Below, piece by piece: positions 33,349 to 40,713 of a DNA stretch of 64,000 bases. The stretch covers positions 62,001-126,000 of IMG/VR virus record IMGVR_UViG_3300035145_003993; one strand, written 5' to 3'. A program made the translations under genes and the position numbers. Numbering within the stretch: position 1 is the stretch's first letter; each line of letters begins with the position of its first letter. Source of the stretch: a virus. A model generated the notes under the pieces. That model had not been told where the DNA came from. It searched no databases and worked only from the letters and a program-made list of their open reading frames with translations.

Positions 33349-33750
33349 ATGATTACTGATTATATTATTGCTTCAGTTATGATTAACAATGTTCCCCCAT
33401 CAGCTTATGAACAAGGCTTCGATGATTTTTTACAGGATATGGATGATCCAGTTCTTTTCTCACACTTTGTAAATAAATACAATGTTACTGAAGGCATAAT
33501 AATTAAAACTCATGAAAATAATTCCGGTTATAATGTACCCTGTATTACAGCCTATGTTGATTATAATACTTGGAATACTTGGTCTGAGGATATGAAAGAA
33601 TTTTGGAATATGATGTTCCACCCCGAAATTCAGAAAAAAGAAAAAAATGAATGGGGAATTGATTGTATACTACCAAAGCTATCAGATGAAGAAATTGATA
33701 ACATCATTATTCCGCTAGAAAAACTCAAATCAAGATTTCCTAATGTGTAA
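33349..33750 (+). CDS. Early protein (133 aa)
   Basis: MITDYIIASVMINNVPPSAY, EQGFDDFLQDMDDPVLFSHF, VDYNTWNTWSEDMKEFWNMM. Acidic and aromatic, no known family. It ends FPNV with the stop inside the next promoter's -35 box. Confidence 0.6.
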   Translation: MITDYIIASVMINNVPPSAYEQGFDDFLQDMDDPVLFSHFVNKYNVTEGIIIKTHENNSGYNVPCITAYVDYNTWNTWSEDMKEFWNMMFHPEIQKKEKNEWGIDCILPKLSDEEIDNIIIPLEKLKSRFPNV

Positions 33751-33774
33751 TTTAAATTAACCCTGTTTTATAAT
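33745..33774 (+). promoter_or_regulatory. Early-type promoter overlapping a stop codon
   Basis: GTGTAA (TAA is the stop of 33349-33750), 18 bp, TATAAT, AAAT-CATAATCC. Drives 33823. Confidence 0.75.
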
Positions 33775-33822
33775 AAATCATAATCCAATAAAAACCATCA
33801 TTTAATTCAAAAGGATAAAAAC

Positions 33823-34227
33823 ATGGAAAACAAAATCAATCTATCAAATGAAATCCGCTATGTTGTTGATTATAGATCTTGTCCAAGTGGCTTAGGCTCA
33901 ATCTTCTTAGATGAAGTTGGAGGGAATAAACAGATCCTCATTACTGATCAAGATACTGGTCCTAAGGATATGTCTGAAGCTAAAGAAACATTCAATCCGG
34001 ACTCGATGCCTGATTTCGTTGATCACATCCCGCTTGACTCCCAGTTCTGGGATATCATTAACCAATGCCTCGGAGCTATCCTCGTATCACATCATGTTAA
34101 ATACGTTATCGATTCAGAACTAGCTTATGATTGTCCAGATCTTACTGATCCCGATGGTGGTGATAATAAAACAATCTTTACAATTCAAAATTGGCTAAAA
34201 GCTCGTGATATCAAAGGTATTTTATAA
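33823..34227 (+). CDS. Acidic early protein (134 aa)
   Basis: Contains NEIRYVVDYRSCPSGLGSIF, TDQDTGPKDMSEAKETFNPD and DCPDLTDPDGGDNKTIFTIQ. Acidic, three Cys, no family recognised. It is followed by a strong terminator, so this is a monocistronic unit. Confidence 0.6.
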   Translation: MENKINLSNEIRYVVDYRSCPSGLGSIFLDEVGGNKQILITDQDTGPKDMSEAKETFNPDSMPDFVDHIPLDSQFWDIINQCLGAILVSHHVKYVIDSELAYDCPDLTDPDGGDNKTIFTIQNWLKARDIKGIL

Positions 34228-34294
34228 ATTAGATTCGAATATGTAAAAAACATACTTCAGGTATATTACCCTATCTAATCGTAATAATCACTAA

Positions 34295-34342
34295 AACAGA
34301 CGATTTTATCTACTCTTCCGTAGATCTTATCGCTGTTTTTTT
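34295..34342 (+). terminator. Rho-independent terminator
   Basis: AACAG-A-CGAT...ATCTAC, loop TCTTCC, GTAGAT...ATCG-CTGTT pairs in nested fashion and runs into seven T. It ends the 33823 transcript. Confidence 0.75.
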
Positions 34343-34387
34343 GTATCTAAAAAATGCTCAGTATTATATCACACTGTTTCATCACAA

Positions 34388-34416
34388 GTGTAACTTTAAT
34401 TTTTTTTGAGTATAAT
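34388..34416 (+). promoter_or_regulatory. Early-type promoter
   Basis: GTGTAA, 17 bp, TATAAT, ATAT-CATAAGG, TTTCATCACAA directly upstream. The spacer is identical to the promoter at 33258. Drives 34465. Confidence 0.8.
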
Positions 34417-34464
34417 ATATCATAAGGTAATTCAATCAACCATTCAATCAAAAAGGAAACAAAC

Positions 34465-34755
34465 ATGACTTCAATAAGAACAACTCAAATCGGTGATACT
34501 CTCGAAATCAAAAAGATTACACAAATATCTGGTCATCATAAAGATTATCTGTTCTTAACTAATCATTCAGATAATCCTAATTGTCCATATCCAAAAACAA
34601 CAAACATCTCTCGTATAGTTCACCCGGGAACAAAGGTTGCAGTTATCGCTAAAGGCAGACCACAAGATAAATACAACGAAAGCTTTATTACTGTAGTTCA
34701 TAATAATTTAATTTTCGATATTCGTTCATCAGATCTAAGAAGATTCTGTAAGTAA
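34465..34755 (+). CDS. Small early protein (96 aa)
   Basis: MTSIRTTQIGDTLEIKKITQ, ISGHHKDYLFLTNHSDNPNC, HPGTKVAVIAKGRPQDKYNE, ending DIRSSDLRRFCK. Beta-rich with a KOW/SH3-like GDTLEI start. Not recognised. Confidence 0.55.
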   Translation: MTSIRTTQIGDTLEIKKITQISGHHKDYLFLTNHSDNPNCPYPKTTNISRIVHPGTKVAVIAKGRPQDKYNESFITVVHNNLIFDIRSSDLRRFCK

Positions 34756-34765
34756 CTCTTAAGGT

Positions 34766-34795
34766 GTGTAACTCTGCTCTCTCTCCTATTATAAT
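34766..34795 (+). promoter_or_regulatory. Early-type promoter
   Basis: GTGTAA, 18 bp, TATAAT, no CATAAGG. Drives 34827. Confidence 0.65.
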
Positions 34796-34826
34796 ATATT
34801 ATACCAACAATACAAAGGATTCTACA

Positions 34827-35195
34827 ATGAATAATCAAATCTCCCTCCAACAATGGAATGAACTCATGTCTCTCGTCAAAACAAGCGCTGCAACTGAAAA
34901 ACAAATCAAAGGTGCTATCTACTCCGGAACAGATGAACTTAAGAACGGCAACCAACGACACTACTGCTACGATAACCTCGATCGGTATGATGTCCCCGGT
35001 CTAGATCTTACAATCAAAAAAGATTCAGACGTTGGAACTCTCACAGTCTACAACGGCTCAGAACAAGCAAGAGCTCCTATTACATTTGAACAAGGCCTCT
35101 TCATCGCTACTAACTTCTTCAAATACGAAGGATACGATATGTCAGAACAAATCGTTTGTGATTGGGTTATGGATGGCAATAAGAGTGTCTTTTAA
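34827..35195 (+). CDS. Early protein (122 aa)
   Basis: Start set at 34827, after AAAGGA and downstream of the promoter; the frame is open further upstream, but that would overlap the promoter. MNNQISLQQWNELMSLVKTS, AIYSGTDELKNGNQRHYCYD, EQGLFIATNFFKYEGYDMSE. Not recognised. Confidence 0.6.
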   Translation: MNNQISLQQWNELMSLVKTSAATEKQIKGAIYSGTDELKNGNQRHYCYDNLDRYDVPGLDLTIKKDSDVGTLTVYNGSEQARAPITFEQGLFIATNFFKYEGYDMSEQIVCDWVMDGNKSVF

Positions 35196-35209
35196 GAAAT
35201 TAAACAAAA

Positions 35210-35359
35210 ATGAATTTCGAAAAAGAAAAGCAAGCATTAAGAACCCTATACGCTTCTAAGAAGCAATGGTTTCAGTCGACTCCGACATACGGATGTTGGA
35301 TTTATCCGGACATTTATTACATTAAATTAAAAGATCTAGAGAATAAATACTCTAATTGA
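35210..35359 (+). CDS. Small early protein (49 aa)
   Basis: MNFEKEKQALRTLYASKKQW followed by FQSTPTYGCWIYPDIYYIKL. Cotranscribed with 34827. A weak hairpin (CTCGA at 35386, TCGAG at 35399) follows and may end the unit. Confidence 0.5.
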   Translation: MNFEKEKQALRTLYASKKQWFQSTPTYGCWIYPDIYYIKLKDLENKYSN

Positions 35360-35505
35360 TAATGATTGTCAAAATCAGTACGAGTCTCGAGCTAAGAGTC
35401 GAGTTCTTTGGCAGTTTATTAAAAAAGAATTATCTGTTTAGCTCTGTTAATGATTTTAAATTAAGTTAATAGGTTTTATCGTATAAGTAAAAAAGATTAA
35501 AACAG

Positions 35506-35534
35506 GTGTATTTAAGTCCATTTGAGACTATAAT
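35506..35534 (+). promoter_or_regulatory. Early-type promoter
   Basis: GTGTAT, 17 bp, TATAAT. Drives the G-rich pair 35568 and 35825. Confidence 0.65.
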
Positions 35535-35567
35535 AAATATATAATGTTTTATAGAGGAAAAGAGAAG

Positions 35568-35828
35568 ATGAAAAGATTGTTATTTTTGGTGTTGATTTTG
35601 TTTAGTGTGTGTTGTAGTGAAGAGGCATTGGGAGAAGACGAGTTGAGGGTTGAGTGTAAGAGACCGGGAGGAAGGGTGGAGGTATATCGAGTGAAGATAA
35701 AGAGTTTGTTTGATTTGACTCGGTCGAGGAGTGCCTTTTGGCATTTTGTGGGTGTGAGGAAGAGTGATGGAAAGAGAGTGGAGGTTGTATCGAACGAGTG
35801 TTATGTAGAGAGGGAGTTGAAGAGATGA
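35568..35828 (+). CDS. Lipoprotein with G-skewed codons (86 aa)
   Basis: Start set at the ATG of MKRLLFLVLILFSVCCSEEA: signal peptide with lipobox FSVC, followed by an acidic/basic soluble domain with KRPGGRVEVYRVKIKSL and KSDGKRVEVVSNECY. Alternative start at 35544. The coding strand is G-rich and C-poor with many G-ending codons, unlike nearly all neighbours. Possible envelope-located exclusion protein. Confidence 0.6.
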   Translation: MKRLLFLVLILFSVCCSEEALGEDELRVECKRPGGRVEVYRVKIKSLFDLTRSRSAFWHFVGVRKSDGKRVEVVSNECYVERELKR

Positions 35829-36151
35829 GTGTTATATTGGAGATAAGGGATTTAGAAAGAGGAAGACGTTTATTTAAGATGCAGCATGAAAGTGTTGATT
35901 GTAGTTTTGTTGAGTGGAAGAGGGAAGAGACTTTAGCAAGGGAGTTGGGATATGAAGATTCATTAGAAGAGATTCATAGTGATTGGGAGCTTGATGCAGG
36001 AATGATGATATCGATGTTGAAGAGATATAGGGATAGGGGAGTTGAGAGAGTAGATTGGAAGTGTAAAGGTGAGGGATTATCTATTGGAGAGATTATAGAG
36101 GATTTAACGTATGAGTTAGAATGTAGTTGGGATTCTTGGATTGATGATTAA
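35825..36151 (+). CDS. G-skewed early protein (108 aa)
   Basis: ATGA-type overlap with the lipoprotein gene. MSVILEIRDLERGRRLFKMQ, EETLARELGYEDSLEEIHSD, ELDAGMMISMLKRYRDRGVE. Acidic, helical. Same extreme G bias as the previous gene, so the two have shared history. Unknown function. Confidence 0.6.
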   Translation: MSVILEIRDLERGRRLFKMQHESVDCSFVEWKREETLARELGYEDSLEEIHSDWELDAGMMISMLKRYRDRGVERVDWKCKGEGLSIGEIIEDLTYELECSWDSWIDD

Positions 36152-36285
36152 AGAGATGTTTGGATATTCTATTGTATAAGAGATATATTATGTGTAGAGT
36201 TAGATTTTTACAATAGAGGTTATAAAAAGATTTTTTATTATAGTCTGAATAGATTAGAGATTTAATTTTGTGTTATATGATTTGA

Positions 36286-36314
36286 GTGTAATTAAAATAA
36301 AAAGTGATTATAAT
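36286..36314 (+). promoter_or_regulatory. Early-type promoter
   Basis: GTGTAA, 17 bp, TATAAT, GAAT-TATAAGG. Drives 36362-37330. Just upstream, CTATTGTA (36169) and TACAATAG (36209) form an 8-bp inverted repeat. Confidence 0.75.
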
Positions 36315-36361
36315 GAATTATAAGGTTTAATAAACAGCCCAACCAAAAAAGGAAGCTTAAA

Positions 36362-36583
36362 ATGGTCGAAAACAATGAGGAAAATAGATTAAGACTTGTA
36401 AACGAGTTAATGGAAAATATTGATTATGATCTGCTCTGGCATTTTGCTAAAGAAAAAATGTTAGATGATTATAAAACTAATGATGACTGCTTCCAAGAAG
36501 ATTGGTATCATAAAATTGTTTTGGATCTTGGAGAACAAGAATTAAATAAAAATATAAGTGATCGAGAATTCAATGAACAATAA
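36362..36583 (+). CDS. Family F small protein 1 (73 aa)
   Basis: NEENRLRLVNELMENIDYDL then KEKMLDDYKTNDDCFQEDWY aligns with the start of the 207-residue protein at 40714 (EENRNKLIDKIL; GLIERYIDNDQAFIEDYYEI). Helical, acidic. First gene of a four-gene unit. Confidence 0.6.
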   Translation: MVENNEENRLRLVNELMENIDYDLLWHFAKEKMLDDYKTNDDCFQEDWYHKIVLDLGEQELNKNISDREFNEQ

Positions 36584-36782
36584 TCTTCATACAAGTTTGT
36601 TAAGTTTAGATAAAGACAATAGTGATTTTAACTATAGAGATAGTAATACTTCTATTGAGTATTCAAAGAAAGTTCTTGGTCTAAGATATTTTATTTTTAA
36701 TCCTGTTTCAAATGATAGAAAGGACAAATTATGTTTCATTTCTCAGAGCAATGGAGAATCCCAACAGAACAGCAAGCTTTAA
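36573..36782 (+). CDS. Family E small protein 1 (69 aa)
   Basis: Start at the ATG overlapping the previous stop by 11 bp. DSNTSIEYSKKVLGLRYFIF and DRKDKLCFI align with the 41341 product (NTNEDAIKHVEKTLGNRYMIF). Overlaps the next gene by about 52 bp, which is unusual but both have SD sites. Confidence 0.5.
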   Translation: MNNNLHTSLLSLDKDNSDFNYRDSNTSIEYSKKVLGLRYFIFNPVSNDRKDKLCFISQSNGESQQNSKL

Positions 36783-37024
36783 TTAATCCTGCTTCTGAGT
36801 TTGTTGGAGAAACGAAGATTTTTAGAAAGCCTTCATTTAAAGATTTAATTGATAAGGGTGTTAAGATAAGAAGGACTAGATGGTGTCGTGGTGTAGCTAA
36901 TATTGAAAACTATGCTAATTCCTTAGAAGATGTAAGTGGTTGTAATGAATATCGAGCATATCATTATTTTGATAGTGAATATAAGATATGGTGTACTGAA
37001 TGGTATGAACTTTCTCATCCGTAA
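36731..37024 (+). CDS. Early protein (97 aa)
   Basis: AAAGGA lies 8 bp before the ATG. MFHFSEQWRIPTEQQALINP, FKDLIDKGVKIRRTRWCRGV, YHYFDSEYKIWCTEWYELSH. The KIRRxxW segment recalls phage proteins of the DUF2829 type (thoeris anti-defence-like, MxxGxxxxRxxW); that similarity is weak. Confidence 0.55.
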   Translation: MFHFSEQWRIPTEQQALINPASEFVGETKIFRKPSFKDLIDKGVKIRRTRWCRGVANIENYANSLEDVSGCNEYRAYHYFDSEYKIWCTEWYELSHP

Positions 37025-37033
37025 AGGATAAAG

Positions 37034-37330
37034 ATGAAACATATAAAAAGATTAAAGAAAATTCAGATTATTGATAAATGGTTATCTATGATTGGTGGTG
37101 AAAGAGAAGTTGAAGGTGAATTGATATGTTATAGTAATCATACAGGAAACTTTAAGCTTTATAATGACGGAAGTTTATATTATTATGATCTTTTGCTAGC
37201 AGAAATAATTGATGGAGTACATACAGTATATGATCATACAGCATCTGGTGGAAGTTTTATTTCGAAATCTACAAGTTATCATGTTAACTACTTAAAAGAA
37301 TTTGCGTTAAACGTAGTAAGTTATAATTAA
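37034..37330 (+). CDS. Small early protein (98 aa)
   Basis: MKHIKRLKKIQIIDKWLSMI, GELICYSNHTGNFKLYNDGS, LYYYDLLLAEIIDGVHTVYD. Last gene of the 36362 unit. Not recognised. Confidence 0.55.
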   Translation: MKHIKRLKKIQIIDKWLSMIGGEREVEGELICYSNHTGNFKLYNDGSLYYYDLLLAEIIDGVHTVYDHTASGGSFISKSTSYHVNYLKEFALNVVSYN

Positions 37331-37347
37331 GAGTTTATATTATTTGA

Positions 37348-37376
37348 GTGTAATTAAAATAAATTATAGGTATAAT
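37348..37376 (+). promoter_or_regulatory. Early-type promoter
   Basis: GTGTAA, 17 bp, TATAAT, AAAC-CATAAGG. Drives 37432-39164. Confidence 0.8.
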
Positions 37377-37431
37377 AAACCATAAGGTTCAATTAATCAA
37401 ACAAACATTCATTCAAAAAAGGAAATAAAAA

Positions 37432-37884
37432 ATGGATCCAGCAATTACAAGACTTAATGAAAAAATCTGTGAAGAGTATGAAATAAGGATTACCTGTGAC
37501 CAAAGTCATATTATTGATAGATATGAAGAAGGTGAAATAGAAGAAGTTTCATTTATTGAAGGTTTCTATAACAGTAAAAGAGAATCAACCGTTGAAAATA
37601 TCGGATTAAATGTTAAAGAAATTGTTGAACATGTTCTTAAGTCATATACACAATTTAATTCATTCGAAGAGTATTTTAATGATAACTTCAACTATTCAGA
37701 TGATTATTTTATTGTACGTAGGCAAGTTAATAAAGACCGAAATGAACCAACTATAGGTGATGTCGAAATGTGGAAAATTGGTGAAGAAGATTTGTATGCG
37801 CAATATACGCATATAAAGCTTACAATTAATTCAGCACTATTAAGTGTCGATATGATTAGATCTTTAATTGAAATGGAAGGTTAA
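37432..37884 (+). CDS. Family B early protein 1 (150 aa)
   Basis: Paralogue of the 159-residue product at 43016. Shared features: NEKICEEYEIRI / NELINEEYSIEI, YEEGEIEE / YDEGELEE, FEEYFNDNFNYSDD / LEKYYQECFNYTDD, EPTIGDVEMWKIGEEDLYAQY / KPSEEEVELWKSGEYSLYHEY. Acidic, soluble. Heads a block (families B, A, C) that recurs near 42.8-43.7 kb. Confidence 0.65.
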   Translation: MDPAITRLNEKICEEYEIRITCDQSHIIDRYEEGEIEEVSFIEGFYNSKRESTVENIGLNVKEIVEHVLKSYTQFNSFEEYFNDNFNYSDDYFIVRRQVNKDRNEPTIGDVEMWKIGEEDLYAQYTHIKLTINSALLSVDMIRSLIEMEG

Positions 37885-37909
37885 GTAATCATTTAAAAGG
37901 ATATAAAAA

Positions 37910-38176
37910 ATGAATTCCGATCTAATCGAAATCACAACAACTAGACAACATAAAAACGGTACTCGAATGTTTAAGTGCAATCGAACTGGAGCATTATATG
38001 GAAGTTATACTTCAGGTTACGCAAGAAGAAAAGTTAAACCAAATTCCACGTTTTATCAACTCAACAAGAAAGTTTTTTACAGTGCGGAAAAGAAAGCTGT
38101 AGTACGTGTTATGATAAAATCAGAAGCTGATCGACTCGAGCTTATTAACCAACGCAGTTTAAAATTTAGAAGATAG
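37910..38176 (+). CDS. Basic early protein (88 aa)
   Basis: RQHKNGTRMFKCNRTGALYG, SYTSGYARRKVKPNSTFYQL. The NGTRMF...YGSYTSGYARR pattern resembles NGTMMF...YYTANRNGNVNR of the product at 50975, so the two may be related. Likely nucleic-acid binding by charge. Confidence 0.55.
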   Translation: MNSDLIEITTTRQHKNGTRMFKCNRTGALYGSYTSGYARRKVKPNSTFYQLNKKVFYSAEKKAVVRVMIKSEADRLELINQRSLKFRR

Positions 38177-38186
38177 GAAAATAATA

Positions 38187-38447
38187 GTGAGTGACAAGCA
38201 TAGATTCGAAGAGATTATTGGTAAAATTAAAGTGCTACTTGATGAAGCTTTAGAGCTCGTACCTGAAGGTATTTCTAAATCTCGAGCTAAGTCTTATTGG
38301 TATGCTCATATGGTTGTAAATATAGACGAAGACCATGAATATATGAGTGGTAGTATGTGTTCTATGCAAGATACATTGGAAGAATTCGATGAAATCGATG
38401 AAGTAGATGAAGAAGAAGAAAATGAACCAAGATATTGGATGTCGTAG
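38187..38447 (+). CDS. Family A acidic protein, intact copy (86 aa)
   Basis: GTG start 8 bp after AGGA. MSDKHRFEEIIGKIKVLLDE, LVPEGISKSRAKSYWYAHMV, DHEYMSGSMCSMQDTLEEFD, acidic tail EIDEVDEEEENEP. The second copy at 43470-43705 is broken by a 1-bp deletion, which confirms that this frame is the true one. Confidence 0.65.
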   Translation: MSDKHRFEEIIGKIKVLLDEALELVPEGISKSRAKSYWYAHMVVNIDEDHEYMSGSMCSMQDTLEEFDEIDEVDEEEENEPRYWMS

Positions 38448-38563
38448 GAGGAAGAAGACGATTACATTGCTACTAATCCTTTTCACACAAGGTCAGGAGT
38501 TTAGAGATTTACTACTATTGAAGAGAAAAGGATTAAATCAACTATTGTCATTTGGAGATGTGA

Positions 38564-38779
38564 AAAATACTATATACAGTTTGGGTAGGTGGAATAGAGG
38601 TTAATGATGACTACTTCGATAACATTCACGAAGCTCGCTTATTAGCAAGAGAATATGTTAATGAAGGTTACACAGACGTTTTTATAGAAGCAAGAAAATG
38701 GTCTGAGATTTTTCAAGATGATTTAAACAAAATTAAAAGAAACAGAAATAAAAAGGAAAAACAAGATGCCAATGCCTAG
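38564..38779 (+). pseudogene. Family C copy lacking an ATG start
   Basis: The frame open from 38564 to the TAG at 38779 reads YTVWVGGIEVNDDYF, then ARLLAREYVNEGYTDVFIEA, matching the intact family C product at 42776 (YTVWAGGTEVCDEY...IADEYRKKGYDDVII). Where that gene has its second ATG, this copy has ATA at 38567, 9 bp after a GGAG. Either the start codon decayed or AUA initiates. Confidence 0.5.
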
Positions 38780-38969
38780 AGAATATACTATTTTGATGAG
38801 AGATTTAGTTGAAGACGAAATGTTAGATGCTAAAGAAGTTCTGTTCAATCTTTTAAACTGGTTGCCTGAAGATGATGTATATGAGTTCAGTCAAGATGAA
38901 TATGATGTTGCAATAAACTCAGCATATAAATCAAAGTATGATTCTTTGGATGTAAGTAATGAGGAATAA
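38766..38969 (+). CDS. Acidic small early protein (67 aa)
   Basis: MPMPREYTILMRDLVEDEML, DAKEVLFNLLNWLPEDDVYE. AAAGGAAAAACAAG precedes the start, which overlaps the end of the family C copy. Unknown. Confidence 0.5.
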   Translation: MPMPREYTILMRDLVEDEMLDAKEVLFNLLNWLPEDDVYEFSQDEYDVAINSAYKSKYDSLDVSNEE

Positions 38970-39164
38970 ATGGAGAACAAATATCCTTTTAAAACTGGTG
39001 ATATTATTAATTTTAGAAGCAATTATTATGGTTTAATAGTTAGTGCAAAATACCGTAATAGTTATATTTGGCTTGAAGTTTTAAATACCAACTCTGATGT
39101 TAGACAGCTTAACTTAACTTTTTTAGAAAATCATAGTTACGCTTATAAAGTTATTAACGTATAA
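38970..39164 (+). CDS. SH3-like small early protein (64 aa)
   Basis: MENKYPFKTGDIINFRSNYY then GLIVSAKYRNSYIWLEVLN: the FKxGDIINF...GLIV pattern of small SH3-like barrels. It abuts the previous stop and ends VINV with the TAA inside the next -35 box. Confidence 0.55.
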   Translation: MENKYPFKTGDIINFRSNYYGLIVSAKYRNSYIWLEVLNTNSDVRQLNLTFLENHSYAYKVINV

Positions 39165-39188
39165 GTTAGATTAATTGTTTGTTATAAT
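39159..39188 (+). promoter_or_regulatory. Early-type promoter overlapping a stop codon
   Basis: GTATAA (includes the stop of 38970-39164), 18 bp, TATAAT. Weaker match. Drives 39231. Confidence 0.55.
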
Positions 39189-39230
39189 ATATTATAAAAT
39201 AACAGCAATCATTCTCTCAAAAGGAAAAAA

Positions 39231-39509
39231 ATGCTTAAAAACGTTTCTTATAAAAACAAGTTTTCTTTAACTTTTTTTATCATGGCAAAGTTAATTTCAC
39301 TACCTACAGCTTTTTCAATAGTTAATGGCGACTTAGATAAAGCTTTTATTCTATTATCAGTCTATAGTTTTTTAATATTTATAACAATTGTTTTATCAAT
39401 AATTCCTGATAAGAAGAAAGAAATAAAAATCCCAGATGGAGAATTCTATTCAGACGGTATGGTATTAAAAATAGTTAACGGAAAGATTCAAGATTTTAAA
39501 AATTTGTAA
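39231..39509 (+). CDS. Small membrane protein (92 aa)
   Basis: Two TM segments in the N-terminal 60 residues (LTFFIMAKLISLPTAFSIV; FILLSVYSFLIFITIVLSII), then a cytosolic DGEFYSDGMVLKIVNGKIQD tail. AAAGGAAAAAA SD. Unknown. Confidence 0.55.
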   Translation: MLKNVSYKNKFSLTFFIMAKLISLPTAFSIVNGDLDKAFILLSVYSFLIFITIVLSIIPDKKKEIKIPDGEFYSDGMVLKIVNGKIQDFKNL

Positions 39510-39538
39510 GTGCAATTTAAATAAATTATAAGTATAAT
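39510..39538 (+). promoter_or_regulatory. Early-type promoter
   Basis: GTGCAA, 17 bp, TATAAT, ATAC-CATAAGG. Drives 39583-40612. Confidence 0.75.
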
Positions 39539-39582
39539 ATACCATAAGGCATTAACAATCAATCATTCAAAAGGAAAAAAAC

Positions 39583-40035
39583 ATGTCTAACTTAAATTAT
39601 AAACCAGCACATAATGTAACTCGAATCAGAAGAATAACTTGTATGAGTCACGATATTGAAGGTATATGTCATTTTGAAGTGGATGGTGCTGATTACTCTT
39701 CAGATATTAAATTTTTTGAAATGGCATATATAGCTCAACGTAAACAGTTGTTTAAAGATATGGGATGGGGCAAATGGACTAAAATGGGAGACTTGGGGTT
39801 TCAAAACTATCTTCTTGTAAAAGAAAAAAATAATTATAGTTTAAGTTATTATGAAAACAAATTTACATACAGAGTATCAGCTCAAATAAAATGTTGTGGT
39901 AAATGGTTAGGATTAGGAAAGTTTACTAATACTTGTAATAAATGTGGTGCAGATTATAATGGTAGTGGACAGCTCTTAGCTCCTCGACATTATTGGGGAG
40001 AAGATACAGGCGAGCACTGGACTGATTGTATTTAA
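39583..40035 (+). CDS. Zinc-ribbon early protein (150 aa)
   Basis: The C-terminal third holds CCGKWLGLGKFTNTCNKCGA, a plausible four-Cys zinc ribbon, followed by DYNGSGQLLAPRHYWGEDTG and a DC pair. I recall this FTN-x-C-x-x-C...LAPRxxWGEETGE end from conserved phage and bacterial hypotheticals. The N-terminal half has a beta-rich HFEVDGADYSSDIKFF segment. Confidence 0.65.
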   Translation: MSNLNYKPAHNVTRIRRITCMSHDIEGICHFEVDGADYSSDIKFFEMAYIAQRKQLFKDMGWGKWTKMGDLGFQNYLLVKEKNNYSLSYYENKFTYRVSAQIKCCGKWLGLGKFTNTCNKCGADYNGSGQLLAPRHYWGEDTGEHWTDCI

Positions 40036-40062
40036 TTTAAACAAGAGAATTATAGAATTATT

Positions 40063-40416
40063 ATGTTAATATATCAAGAAAAAATGTTAAAAGAAAATTT
40101 GCCTTGGAAAAATAGCGAAGAAGTTTTAAGATTTAATATTGAAACATTTAATAAATACTTTTTGAAGGTAGGAAAATCTGATCGATATGGATCAGAAACT
40201 GCCCTAATAAGATTAGACGAAAGTTTGTCATCAATGAGAGAATTAGGAAGTCAATTTTTATTTCTCATTATTCTAAAGTTAATTAACATTGAAATTAAAA
40301 ACTTACAGTCAAGAAAAAATCAAAATTATTCAGATAAACAAATGACAAACAAAGCAATTGCTAACATGATTTTCCATTCAGATATGTTTAATCAAGCTAT
40401 TAGTATAAGGAATTAA
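40063..40416 (+). CDS. Helical early protein (117 aa)
   Basis: MLIYQEKMLKENLPWKNSEE, LDESLSSMRELGSQFLFLII, KLINIEIKNLQSRKNQNYSD. All-helical. No recognised family. Second gene of the 39583 unit; weak SD. Confidence 0.5.
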   Translation: MLIYQEKMLKENLPWKNSEEVLRFNIETFNKYFLKVGKSDRYGSETALIRLDESLSSMRELGSQFLFLIILKLINIEIKNLQSRKNQNYSDKQMTNKAIANMIFHSDMFNQAISIRN

Positions 40417-40420
40417 AATA

Positions 40421-40612
40421 ATGTATGAAGTTGTAAGAAATAATAAAGTAATTAGTAAGCATAAATCAAGAAAATTAGCTGAAAAGTCTATGCATAGAGC
40501 AATGAAAAAAGAATCAGAATTACTTTCACAAAAAAACAACATGTATTCTTTTATTGGTTGGAATGATAAAACTACTTATACAACAGGATTTTATTGTGTA
40601 AGACAAAGATAA
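40421..40612 (+). CDS. Family D small protein 1 (63 aa)
   Basis: MYEVVRNNKVISKHKSRKLA ... FIGWNDKTTYTTGFYCVRQR, paralogue of 42408 (MFEVVRNEIVISRHKTRSAA ... PTTGVYCVRER). Basic helix then beta end. Duplicated in two operons. Confidence 0.65.
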   Translation: MYEVVRNNKVISKHKSRKLAEKSMHRAMKKESELLSQKNNMYSFIGWNDKTTYTTGFYCVRQR

Positions 40613-40625
40613 TAGTTTAACAAAT

Positions 40626-40654
40626 GTGTATTTGTAATAAATTATTATTATAAT
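40626..40654 (+). promoter_or_regulatory. Early-type promoter
   Basis: GTGTAT, 17 bp, TATAAT, AAAA-CATAAGG. Drives 40714-42310. Confidence 0.75.
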
Positions 40655-40713
40655 AAAACATAAGGTAATTCATTTAAAAAAACTTTCAACCACTCAGTCA
40701 AAAAGGATATAAT

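Noticed and set aside
38250-38486. Minus-strand frame opposite family A
   Set aside because: It is the antisense of a gene confirmed by its paralogue, and its Phe/Ile-rich composition is that of an antisense acidic tract.
38448-38563. A separate gene between families A and C
   Set aside because: All frames there are short, without an SD-preceded ATG; the sequence looks like remnant coding DNA.
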